Shown here in pieces: positions 43,445 through 52,200 of a DNA stretch of 64,000 nt. The translations under genes and the position numbers were made by a program. The notes beneath the pieces are model-generated. The model had not been told where the DNA came from. It searched no databases and saw only the letters and a list, made by a program, of their open reading frames with translations. The stretch comes from Mesorhizobium sp. M2E.F.Ca.ET.219.01.1.1 (GTDB taxonomy: Bacteria > Pseudomonadota > Alphaproteobacteria > Rhizobiales > Rhizobiaceae). The stretch covers positions 992,001-1,056,000 of the forward strand of contig NZ_SADT02000002.1 in the NCBI RefSeq assembly GCF_004016445.2, read 5' to 3'. Every line of letters begins with the position of its first letter. Within the stretch, counting starts at the first letter, position 1.

Positions 43445-44533
43445 TCAGGCGATCCGCACCGAAAAGCCTTCGAGCTGTATGCCGACTTCGCCAAGTGCCC
43501 GCCCCAAGACCGACTGGACCATTTCATGCCTGTCCGGCTTCAGCAGGCCCAAGCCCTTCCGCAATGCGTCCCGCCAGGCATCGCCGCGCTCCCACGCCTC
43601 CGCGAAAGCCAGTGCAAGGTCATCCTGTCGGCGCGTCGTATCCAGCGCCTCGACCAGGAGGCCCGCCTGATGGAGGTCCTTCTCCCGCTTCGCCGCCGCG
43701 CCTCGCTCGCGGCGGGTCGCCACGATCAGCTTGTGGACGGCGAAGCGTTCGGGCGAGGGGACAAGCACCGGCACGCCGGAGCGATGCAGCAGCACCGTCC
43801 TTACCGGATCGCGGATCAGGAAATCGAGGAAGCGCAGCGGCTGCGCCGAAGCGCCGCCGAGCGACGGCATCGGGCTGGCGCGGTCGGCGTGGTTGTCGCT
43901 GCCGCGGTTGGGGGTGAGAAACTCGATCCTGTAGCGCGAGGCGTTCTCGTACTGCGTCGTGCGGCCGGCATCGGTCCGGTGCGGGATTTCGCGAAACTTC
44001 GGGTCGACGGCCCTCAGCACGTCGATGACCGGCGGCATGCTGTCTTCCACGTCGGCCGAAACGGAATGGAACTGCGCGAAATCGGCATCGCCTGTCTGCA
44101 GCGCGGCGCCCGGCAGCCGCACGCCGAGATGCCCGGCATAGGTCTGGAAAGCGACGGTGCCCACCAGCACTGCGCGCAGCCGGAAGAGCCCCGCCTTTGC
44201 CAGCGCCTCGACGACATCGCCGGTGAAGGTCTCGGGTGCTGTCAGGCCGGCATCGCGCACCAGCGTGGAGACCAGCTTGCGCCGGTTCCTGAGATCATCC
44301 TTGATCTCCCTGAAGGCCGCAACCCGCCTGGCGATCTCGGGATCCTCGGCCGGACCGACATAACGCCTCGTTTTCTCGGGGCGGGTTTCCTCGAAATACC
44401 AGTAGTCGCGGCCCTTCACCGGCACGCGCACGAAATTGCCCGCCGTCGAGAAATCCGTCTCGAAGGAAGCATCGAGGCTGCGCTGCACCAACTCGGCGTA
44501 GAGGGTGCGGTAGGCGAGGTCGATGGTCTTCAT
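43445..44533 (-). CDS. GSU2403-type nucleotidyltransferase-fold protein
   Basis: 362-aa protein of the PF12281-like nucleotidyltransferase fold family: the core LVGTVAFQTYAGHLG, then metal-binding acidic residues in QTGDADFAQF, and a helical N-terminal region. Such proteins resemble AbiEii/MNT-type nucleotidyltransferases, some of which act as toxins or defence effectors, but the substrate of this group is unknown. ATG 44533. Preceded by two long inverted repeats (44547-44634), implying tight regulation. No antitoxin-like partner lies next to it. Confidence 0.78.
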   Translation of the reverse strand: MKTIDLAYRTLYAELVQRSLDASFETDFSTAGNFVRVPVKGRDYWYFEETRPEKTRRYVGPAEDPEIARRVAAFREIKDDLRNRRKLVSTLVRDAGLTAPETFTGDVVEALAKAGLFRLRAVLVGTVAFQTYAGHLGVRLPGAALQTGDADFAQFHSVSADVEDSMPPVIDVLRAVDPKFREIPHRTDAGRTTQYENASRYRIEFLTPNRGSDNHADRASPMPSLGGASAQPLRFLDFLIRDPVRTVLLHRSGVPVLVPSPERFAVHKLIVATRRERGAAAKREKDLHQAGLLVEALDTTRRQDDLALAFAEAWERGDAWRDALRKGLGLLKPDRHEMVQSVLGRALGEVGIQLEGFSVRIA

Positions 44534-44546
44534 GGCTCGTACCAGC

Positions 44547-44634
44547 GTTATAAGATTTCTGCAGTTTTCTTATAATTGCGCGTCGCCGGACGTATTGCAA
44601 GTTCGTTATAAGAAATTCGTGAAAATCTTATAAC
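44547..44634. promoter_or_regulatory. Two GTTATAAGA-N12-TCTTATAAC operators
   Basis: Site 1 (44547-44576): GTTATAAGA, 12 nt, TCTTATAAT. Site 2 (44605-44634): GTTATAAGA, 12 nt, TCTTATAAC, perfect 9-bp arms. Starts are 58 bp apart and site 1 ends 14 bp before ATG 44533. Geometry suits a dimeric repressor over the promoter. Confidence 0.8.
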
Positions 44635-44640
44635 AACGGA

Positions 44641-44662
44641 CATCTCCCCCTAGGGGGAGATG
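44641..44662. repeat. Fragment of repeat family A
   Basis: catctcccccta-gggggagatg is a near-perfect palindrome made of the inner arms of family A. Confidence 0.6.
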
Positions 44663-44734
44663 AGACTCGTGGCCCAATTGGCTTCGCAAAAAACGCTTTC
44701 CGTTTCGCTCGAACAGTGCTTTAACGCGCCCATC

Positions 44735-44824
44735 CACAGGGGTGCTCCGTACGGTCGGGGCTGAGATGGTGGCGGCAAGCCTCCGGACCCTAAAGCTGAT
44801 CTGGATAATACCAGCGGAGCGAGG
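44735..44824 (+). ncRNA. TPP riboswitch (THI element)
   Basis: All THI-box landmarks are present: ggggtgctcc, then ggggctgagatggtg, then ctaaagctgatctggataat and accagcgga. It lies 6 bp before the ykoF start, so it probably controls translation initiation of the thiamine-precursor uptake operon. Confidence 0.95.
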
Positions 44825-44830
44825 CGGGCC

Positions 44831-45439
44831 ATGTTTTCCGGCGCACAGATTTCCCTTTATCCCATGGCCGACGATTTCGTCGGCGTCATCCTCGGCGCGT
44901 TGGGCGCGCTCGATCCTTACCGCGACAGGCTCAGGATCGAGACCGACGACATCTCGACGCTGCTGGTCGGGCCGCCCGAAGTGCTGTTCCCGGCCATGCG
45001 CGACCTGTTCGTGGCGGCGGCGAAAAGCGGCAAGCACTGCGTGCTGTCGGCGGCGGTCTCGCGCGGCTGTCCCGGTGAGCCGGACGACCCGATCTGCCGC
45101 TCCGACGAGATCGGCGGCCCGGCGATCCCGCTCGACGAACGCAAACGCGCGGCGCTCGGCGCCGTGCGGTCGACGCCCTCGACCGACCAGCCGGTGGCGG
45201 CGCAATTCTCGCTCTATGTGATGGGCGCCAGTGACCACATGGACGAGATCTATGGCTGCATCGATTTCCTGAAACAGTCCGGCGTGTTCGACCGTTCCAA
45301 GAACTTCTGCACCCGGCTGCGCGGCGACGCCGGCGCGGTGTTCGCCACGCTCAACGAAGCCTTCTGCCGCTTCGGCCCAGGCGCGGGCCACGTGACCCTC
45401 GACATCACGATTTCGGCGAACAGCCCGACCGCGGTTTGA
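44831..45439 (+). CDS. ykoF: YkoF-type thiamine/HMP-binding protein
   Basis: 202-aa protein of two ferredoxin-like YkoF repeats (ISLYPMADDFVGVILGALGA and QFSLYVMGASDHMDEIYGCI). YkoF binds thiamine or its hydroxymethylpyrimidine part and accompanies HMP transporters. ATG 44831 directly follows the TPP riboswitch. The ABC transporter genes thiX, thiZ and thiY lie downstream, separated by a family A repeat. Confidence 0.9.
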   Translation: MFSGAQISLYPMADDFVGVILGALGALDPYRDRLRIETDDISTLLVGPPEVLFPAMRDLFVAAAKSGKHCVLSAAVSRGCPGEPDDPICRSDEIGGPAIPLDERKRAALGAVRSTPSTDQPVAAQFSLYVMGASDHMDEIYGCIDFLKQSGVFDRSKNFCTRLRGDAGAVFATLNEAFCRFGPGAGHVTLDITISANSPTAV

Positions 45440-45469
45440 GCGCAAGCTCTACCTGTCGAGGTGGATGCC

Positions 45470-46597
45470 ATGGCCGCCATGTGTGATTCCGTGCCGCAAG
45501 AGCAACCTTCCGCGATTGGCGAAGGCCGAGGCGACAGCCGATCTCCCCCCTTGCGGGGGGTAAGGAGTGGTCCGCAAAGCGGACGCGAAGCCAATTGCTT
45601 GGCTTCGCGAACGACGAACGCCCGGAGCGACAGCGAAGGGCCGGCCAACCCGGCAGGGCAGAGGGGGGTGCTGTCCCGCCAGCCTCTCAACTGGTTACGT
45701 GTGCGGCATTCATCGACTTCTCACGCGGAAGTCTCGAAGGCCGGCGTTCCGTCACACCCCCCTCTGGCCTGCCGGCCATCTCCCCCGCAAGGGGGGAGAT
45801 CAGCTCTCACGACCGCCTTCGCCAAGCTGGCGCCAGCCGCCATCTCCCTCGCGCTCGTCCTCCTCGCCTGGGAGCTCTACGCCCGCCTCGGTGGCATCGC
45901 GCCCACCGTGCTTCCCGCACCCTCGCACGTGCTGGCGCAAGCCTGGGAAAACCGAGCGGCACTCGCCGAAAACACACTCCCCACCATCCGCGCCACGCTT
46001 GCCGGCTTCGCCTGCTCTCTCGCCGCCGCCTTCGTGCTTTCGGCGCTGGTCGATTTCCTGGCCCCCCTGCGCCGCGCGCTATTCCCGCTGCTGATCGCCA
46101 GCCAGACCTTGCCGCTGGTGGCGATCGCGCCGCTGGTGGTGTTGTGGTTCGGCTTCGGCCTGCTGCCAAAGATCCTGCTGGTCGCGCTGGTCACCTTCTT
46201 CCCGATGATGGTGGCGCTGGTCGAAGGCTACGCCGCCACGAGCGCGGAAATCAGCCAGATGCTTGCCGCCATGGGAACAGGGCGCTGGCGCATCTTTTGG
46301 CTCGCCCGGCTGCCGTCGGCGCTGCCCTATTTCTTCGCCGGACTGCGCATCTCCATCACCTATGCGGTGGTCGGCGCGATCTTCGCCGAATATGCGGGCG
46401 CCGCCAAGGGGCTGGGCATCTACATGCTCAGCGCCAAGAACAACTTTCGGCCCGACCTCGTGCTTGCCGCCGTTGCCGTCAGCTCGGCGTTGACGCTGGC
46501 ATTGTTTGGTCTGGCCGTCCTGGTGCAGCGCCTCGCCATGCCGTGGGAGAGGGCCGGGCGCGACCGCAAGGCCGAACCCTCCGAGCGACGGTCATGA
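45470..46597 (+). CDS. thiX: HMP-precursor ABC transporter permease, N-terminus merged with repeat element
   Basis: Inner-membrane permease of the ThiXYZ (BPD_transp_1) type; the native domain begins about LAPAAISLALVLLAWELYAR and ends ARPWERAG-like near 46560. EAA loop: ALVEGYAATSAEISQMLAAMGTG. No ATG/GTG/TTG is available between the repeat at 45537-45806 and the first helix. The frame is open upstream through the whole repeat to ATG 45470 (375 codons in all), so the protein may carry a repeat-derived N-terminus, or translation may start at GTG 45668 within the repeat. The symbol is assigned by context. Confidence 0.8.
   Translation: MAAMCDSVPQEQPSAIGEGRGDSRSPPLRGVRSGPQSGREANCLASRTTNARSDSEGPANPAGQRGVLSRQPLNWLRVRHSSTSHAEVSKAGVPSHPPLACRPSPPQGGRSALTTAFAKLAPAAISLALVLLAWELYARLGGIAPTVLPAPSHVLAQAWENRAALAENTLPTIRATLAGFACSLAAAFVLSALVDFLAPLRRALFPLLIASQTLPLVAIAPLVVLWFGFGLLPKILLVALVTFFPMMVALVEGYAATSAEISQMLAAMGTGRWRIFWLARLPSALPYFFAGLRISITYAVVGAIFAEYAGAAKGLGIYMLSAKNNFRPDLVLAAVAVSSALTLALFGLAVLVQRLAMPWERAGRDRKAEPSERRS
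45537..45806. repeat. Palindromic repeat pair, family A (copy 2)
   Basis: Left arm begins agccgatctccccccttgcg; right arm ends atctcccccgcaagggggga. Inverted copies enclose about 150 bp, with a small internal tggtccgcaaagcggacgcg hairpin. In frame with thiX. Confidence 0.85.
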
Positions 46598-47361
46598 CCC
46601 GGCTCGAGCTCCGCGATGTGCGAAAAAGCTTCGGCGCGCTCGAGGTTCTGGCCGGCGTTTCGCTCGATGTCGGCGCGGGTGAGTTCGTGTCGATCCTTGG
46701 GCCCTCCGGCGCCGGCAAGTCGACGCTGTTCCAGCTCCTCACAGGCGCGATCCGGGGCGAGGGCGAGATGCGCTTCGACGGCGCGCCGCTCGATGGCGCC
46801 CGCTTCGCCTTCATGCCGCAGCGCGACGCGCTAATGCCGTGGCGGCGGGTCATCGACAACGCGACGCTGGGGCTCGAAGTGCAGGGCATGAAGCGCAGCG
46901 CAGCGCGCGAGCGCGTGGCGCCCTTGTTCGCCGAATTCGGTCTTGCCGGCTTCGAGCGCGCCTGGCCGGCCGAGCTGTCGGGCGGCATGCGCCAGCGCGC
47001 GGCGCTCTTGCGCACCGTGGTGCAGCAGCGCGACATGCTTTTGCTCGACGAGCCGTTCGGCGCGCTCGATGCGCTGACCCGCGCGGCCATGCAGCGCTGG
47101 CTGGAACGCATGTGGCGGAGCCACCGCTGGACCGCGCTGCTGATCACCCATGACGTGCGCGAGGCGGTGCTTCTGTCCGACCGCATCTATGTGCTTTCGG
47201 CACGGCCCGCGCGCGTGGTCGCCGAAGTGGCGGTGCCGCTGCCGCGTCCGCGCACCGAGAACGCCGCGCTCGCCCGCGAGGCGGCCGCGATCGAGGCCGG
47301 CATCCTCGACATCTTGCTGGGCACCGCCGATCCGATTTCCGACCATCCTATGGAGAGATGA
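46594..47361 (+). CDS. thiZ: HMP-precursor ABC transporter ATP-binding protein
   Basis: 255-aa ATPase. Walker A GPSGAGKST, signature LSGGMRQRAALLR, Walker B MLLLDEPFGALD, and the H-loop LLITHDVREAV. ATG 46594 overlaps the thiX stop (ATGA). It powers the pyrimidine transporter with ThiX and ThiY; expected to be under TPP riboswitch control. Confidence 0.92.
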   Translation: MTRLELRDVRKSFGALEVLAGVSLDVGAGEFVSILGPSGAGKSTLFQLLTGAIRGEGEMRFDGAPLDGARFAFMPQRDALMPWRRVIDNATLGLEVQGMKRSAARERVAPLFAEFGLAGFERAWPAELSGGMRQRAALLRTVVQQRDMLLLDEPFGALDALTRAAMQRWLERMWRSHRWTALLITHDVREAVLLSDRIYVLSARPARVVAEVAVPLPRPRTENAALAREAAAIEAGILDILLGTADPISDHPMER

Positions 47362-47362
47362 A

Positions 47363-48376
47363 ATGACCGCTTTCACCCGCCGCCAGGCGCTGTTCCTGGC
47401 CGCCAGCCTGCCATTTGCCGGGACCGTCACACGTGCCCGGGCCGCCGCGCAAAAAATCACCGTCGCGCTCGACTGGACCGTCAACACCAACCACATCGGC
47501 CTGTTCGTCGCCCGCGACAAAGGGTTCTATCGCGACGCGGGGCTCGACGTCGAAATCCTGCCCTATGGCGACACCGGCTCAGGCACGCTGGTGGCCAGTG
47601 GCAATGCCGATTTCGGCATTTCGGGTTCGCTCGGCCTGTTCACCCAGAAAAGCGCCGGCGCCGACCTGAAGGCCGTCTATGCCGTCGTCCAGTCGGAGAC
47701 CGGCCGCGTCGTCTTCAACGCCGACCGCGCCGCTATCAAAAGCCCGAAGAATCTCGACGGCCTGACCTATGGCGGCTTCGGCAGCGCCTGGGAGAATGCG
47801 CTGCTCCAGACCATCATCCGCCATGACGGCGGCAGGGGCGATTTTTCGACCGTGACGCTGGGTACCTCGGCCTACGAGGCGCTGGCCAATGGCGCGGTCG
47901 ACTTCACGCTCGAAGTCTCGACCTGGGAAGGCGTCGAGGCCGAGCTGAAAGACTTGAAGCAGCGCAGCTTCCGCTACGCCGATTACGGCGTGCCGGACGA
48001 GCACACCACGCTGATCGTCTCCAGCAACGCCTTCCTCGCCGCCAATCCGAAGACCGCCGCCGCCTTCGTCCAGGCGACGCGGGCCGGCTATGCGTTCGCG
48101 GTCGATCACGCGAAGGAGGCGGGCGAGCTGCTGGTCGCCGCCAACAAGAATACGCTGACCAACCCGGCGCTGATCGATGCCTCGCTGAAGGCGCTGAACG
48201 ACGGCCATTTCCTGAAAAGTGCTGCCGGCGCCATCGGCACCATGGACAAGGCCAAGATGGAAGCGATGGGCGGATATCTGTTCGCCTCGGGGATCCTGCT
48301 CGATGGCAACGGCAAGGCGCTGAAGAACAAGCCGGATCTGTCGGCGTATTTCACGAACGAGTTTCTGGTGGGGTAG
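47363..48376 (+). CDS. thiY: NMT1/THI5-like HMP-precursor binding protein
   Basis: 337-aa periplasmic binding protein of the NMT1/THI5 family. Signal peptide 1-27 with a Tat-like FTRRQALFLAASLPFAGTV start; mature start KITVALDWTVNTNHIGLFVA, matching ThiY. Binds a hydroxymethylpyrimidine (formylaminopyrimidine) precursor of thiamine. Starts 1 nt after the thiZ stop, with GGAGAG upstream. Last gene of the operon. Confidence 0.93.
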   Translation: MTAFTRRQALFLAASLPFAGTVTRARAAAQKITVALDWTVNTNHIGLFVARDKGFYRDAGLDVEILPYGDTGSGTLVASGNADFGISGSLGLFTQKSAGADLKAVYAVVQSETGRVVFNADRAAIKSPKNLDGLTYGGFGSAWENALLQTIIRHDGGRGDFSTVTLGTSAYEALANGAVDFTLEVSTWEGVEAELKDLKQRSFRYADYGVPDEHTTLIVSSNAFLAANPKTAAAFVQATRAGYAFAVDHAKEAGELLVAANKNTLTNPALIDASLKALNDGHFLKSAAGAIGTMDKAKMEAMGGYLFASGILLDGNGKALKNKPDLSAYFTNEFLVG

Positions 48377-48425
48377 GAAAGGCCCAGGCTTGGCGCGAAG
48401 GGACGCCGCGCCTCGCCAGGCGCGC

Positions 48426-49205
48426 CTAGTTCCTCGACGTAGCGTAGAGCAGGGCGGTTTTGATATGCCGGCCGGGCTCGCCAGGCATCGACAGGGCTGC
48501 TGTATAGAATTTCGCCACGGCGGGACAGAGTCCCGAGAAATCCTGGTCCATATTCGCGATCGCATCCATCTCGGCTGGCGTGCCGCCGCTCCTGGTGAAG
48601 GCGTCGGCGATCAGCGACCAGTCCTCATCGCTAGGCTCGGCCGCGGGAAGGCTGCTCCTTTTGGCTGCGCCGTAGGCGTGGAACAGCGTCGCGCCTATCC
48701 GGTCCAGGTCCACCAGAAAATCGTTGCCGGGCGCGCTGACCGCGTCCGGCCCGTTGCGCAGGTAATTGTTGCAGGTGGCCGGCGTTTCGCGTGCCATCAG
48801 GTGATTGACCATGGTGAGCTGGGCGGCGAGCGCCTGCGAGACTTCACGATCTGGGGCGGAGGGCAAAAGCGGCGCGTATTTGCGCCGCAGGTCGGCCACC
48901 GCCACCCTGCTCGCGTCGCGCACCGCCTGCTGGTTTCCCGAACCGGCCGCGAGCGTGATCTTGTCGATGAAGGCATTGTAGTCGTCCGGAAATTCCTGGG
49001 CGATCGCCTTGAAGATCTGAAAATCCTGTTTCTCGATTTCGGCATTGACGTCGGCTCTGGTCGGCGCCTTGCGCGCGGTCGATCCCGCCACGGTCTGTTA
49101 AAGATATTTGCCGCCGGCGAAACCGACCCCCCACGGCAGCACCTTCACCGCGACGAAAGCCAAGGCGGCCACCGCCGCCGCGCCCAATCCCTTCCACCGC
49201 GCCAT
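48426..49205 (-). pseudogene. Unknown membrane-anchored protein split by in-frame TAA
   Basis: ATG 49205 opens a frame with a membrane-helix start (MARWKGLGAAAVAALAFVAV, then KVLPWGVGF) that stops at TAA 49098-49100. The same frame continues as QTVAGSTARKAPTRADVNAE and ends at 48426 (about 224 more residues, soluble, acidic; no family known). The second part has no ribosome site before its GTG 49091. Most simply, one 259-codon gene split by a stop; separate genes are possible. No replaced residue can be named with confidence. Confidence 0.6.
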
Positions 49206-49226
49206 CCGTCGGCCCTCCCGATCCCG

Positions 49227-52200
49227 TCAATTTCCCCCGAGGCTCAGCGCCTTCTTACGGTCGGCCTTGGCGCGTTTCAAATCGCCCTTGGCTGCCCAAG
49301 CCAGGCTTCGGGCGGTGTAAGCATCTGCATATCTGGGGTAAAGCTTGATGGCTTGATTGAAGCTGTCGATTGCCCCGTCCTGGTCGCCCGCTCGCGCCCG
49401 CAGAAGGCCTCTGCCGTAGTAGCCGCCGGGGCTGTTCCGGTCGATCTGGATAGCCGTCTCAAAGTCGGCCTGGGCTTGCTCCAAGTTGCCTTTGACTACC
49501 CACAAAATTCCACGATCGACATGCACCTTGGCAACGTTCGGATCGAGTTCGATGGCCTTGCTGTAGTCTGCGATCGCGCCATCGTAATCCCCGACGATCA
49601 TTCGGCTGATGCCTCGACCATGAAAGTTCGAGGCGTAGGTGGAATCGAACTCGATCGCCTTGCCGAAATCGTCGATGGCACGCTTATGGTCGTTCTTGGC
49701 CGTCCAGGCGAAAGCGCGAGCGGAATAATAGCTGCTGTTCTTTGGCTCGATCGCGATCGCGCTGCCATAGTCCGTTATGGCCCGATCGTAATTGTCCTTC
49801 TGCCCCCACGCGAGACCGCGATACCCAAAAGCCTTGGCATTGTTGGGATCGAGCGCTATCGCATGGTCGAATTTCGCGATTGCAAGATCGTATTGACCCT
49901 TGTTGTAAAGGGCTATGCCGCTCTTTGTGGCGTCGTCCACCGCCGCGTCCGCAGTCGTTGGCTTGTATGAAGCCTTCGCCGCGGCCGCATCGTCGCGCTC
50001 CTTGCGGGCGTTGGCGTAGTTTGGATCGAGGCGCAAGGTTTCATCGAGGTCGGCGATGGCGCGGTCATATTGCTTCTTCCTGTTCCAGCAGAATCCGCGA
50101 TTGAACCATGCTTCGGCATTCGTTGGCTTCAGTCCGATCGCCTTTGTCGAATCGGCGATGATGCCCTCGCAATCGTGCTTCACGGCTCGGGCTCGGCTGC
50201 GCAGCACATAGGCGTCGACATTGTTCGGCTGCAACGAAATGATGGTGGTCAGATCCGCGATGGCGCGGTCGATCTTGCCCCTCTGCCGCCAGATGAGAGA
50301 ACGATAGAAATAGCTGTCAGTCGACTTGGGATCGAGTTCGATTGCCTTGTTGTGGTCCGCCAACGCCCGGTCTGAATCGCCCTTCAGCGTATAGGTGAAG
50401 CCGCGCAAGGTATGAGCGTGGGCATTTGATGGGTCGGCGGCGATCGCTATGCCGTACTGCTCGAGCGCGCGGTCGAGTTGGTTTTGACCGCGCCAGACAT
50501 CGCCCGCTCTGATAGCGTCTTCCGCTGCCTTGTTCCGAAGCCGGTCGGTTGGTTGCGAGGCTGCGGTTTTGTCCCTCGCCGCCACTGCCAGATCGCGGCC
50601 TTTGAGGGCAAGCGTCATCTTCGGATCGAGCTTCAGCGCCTGTTCGAAATCGGCGATCGCCCGGTCGTAGTCGCCCTTGGCGGCGAAGGCGCCGCCGCGC
50701 CCGAAATAGGCCTGCGCGTCTTTGGCGTCGAGCTCGATCGCCCGGCTCAAGTCGGCGATGGCGCGATCCGGTTGGTTCTTTTTGGTCCACGCGACGGAGC
50801 GGCCAATATAAGCATCCGAATAGTCGGGGTAGAGCTCGATGACCTTGTTGTAGTCCTTGATCGCCGCGTCGTACTTGCCTTTCTCGACAAGCGCGATGGC
50901 CCGTCCGACATAAGGCGAGGCATCTTGCGGATCGATCGCCATCGCCTTGTTGAATTCGGCGATCGCACGATCATATTTGCCCTTGTGGTAGAACGCATAG
51001 CCGCGATCGACGACAGCGTTGAGCTTCTTCGAGGACGGCGCGATCGCATTGTCGCCGCCGCCTCCTTTCGCCTGCGCGGCCGTTGCTGCCTTGCGCGCGG
51101 CGGCGTAGTTTGGATTGTGCGGGTCTAGTTTGGCCGCTTCGTCGAAGTCGCCGATGGCATCGGCGTAGTTTTTAGCGTCGACCCGCGCGTTGCCGCGTCC
51201 ATAGTAGCTGGCGGCGTATTTGGGATCGATCTCGATCGCCGACGAAAAGGCCTCGATCGCTCGCTTCTGGTCTCCGGTGCCGTACCAGGCCGCGCCGGAA
51301 CAGAAGAAGGCCCGGCTTGCTTTCGGGTCTAGCCTGATGGCTTTGATGCAATCGTCAAGCGCGCCGTCGGCGTCGCCCGCCGCGCCCTTGGCTAGACCGC
51401 GGAGCGTGAGGGGCACGGCGACGTTGGGAATAATGGCGATGGTCTTGTCGTAATCGGCGATGGCGCGGGCAAAATCCTTCTTGCCATCAAAAGCCTTGCC
51501 TCGACCGAAATAGGCGAGCGGACTATTGGGATCGATCGCGATGGCCTCTTCATAGGCCTTAATCGCTTCGTCATAGTTTTCTTCGTGCAAGAGGCTGTCG
51601 CCCTTGGCCACCGCGACCAGGACACGGGGATCGCTGGTGTCGATAAGCTTCGCCAACTTCGGATCGGCAGGCGAAAGCTCGTCACTCGCGCCTGGCTCGG
51701 CCGAAGCCGCGGTCTCAGCCGGCGCGACGGCGGCGGTGTCCGGTTCGTTTGCCGCGATGTCGGAACCAACCGCGTTGGCAATGCCCGCGGCGGGCTCCCC
51801 GCTGGCCGCTACCGCCGCCTTGCGGGCTACGGTGTAATCGGCATTGCCGGGATCGAGCTTGAGCGCTTGGTCGAAATCGGCGATGGCGCCGGCATAGTCC
51901 TTGCTGTCGGCGCGAGCCATGCCGCGTGCGTAATAGCTGGCGTCGGCCTTGGGATCGATGCCGATCGCCACCGTATAGGCGGCGACCGCGCGTCCGGCGT
52001 CGCCCTTGGCGTGCCAGGCCATGCCTTTGCAATAACGGGCGTCGCGCGCCTTCGGGTCGAGCGTGGCAGCCCGGTCGCAGTCGGCAAGGGCGCCATCAAC
52101 ATCGCCGGATGTCACCTTGGCGAGGCCGCGGCGGAAATATGCTGCGGCAAAATTGGGGGCGAGCTGGATGACCCTGTCGAAGTCGGCGATCGCCTGGCCG

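Noticed and set aside
43445..44533. Complete AbiE toxin-antitoxin pair
   Set aside because: Only the nucleotidyltransferase-fold gene is present; no AbiEi-type antitoxin adjacent.
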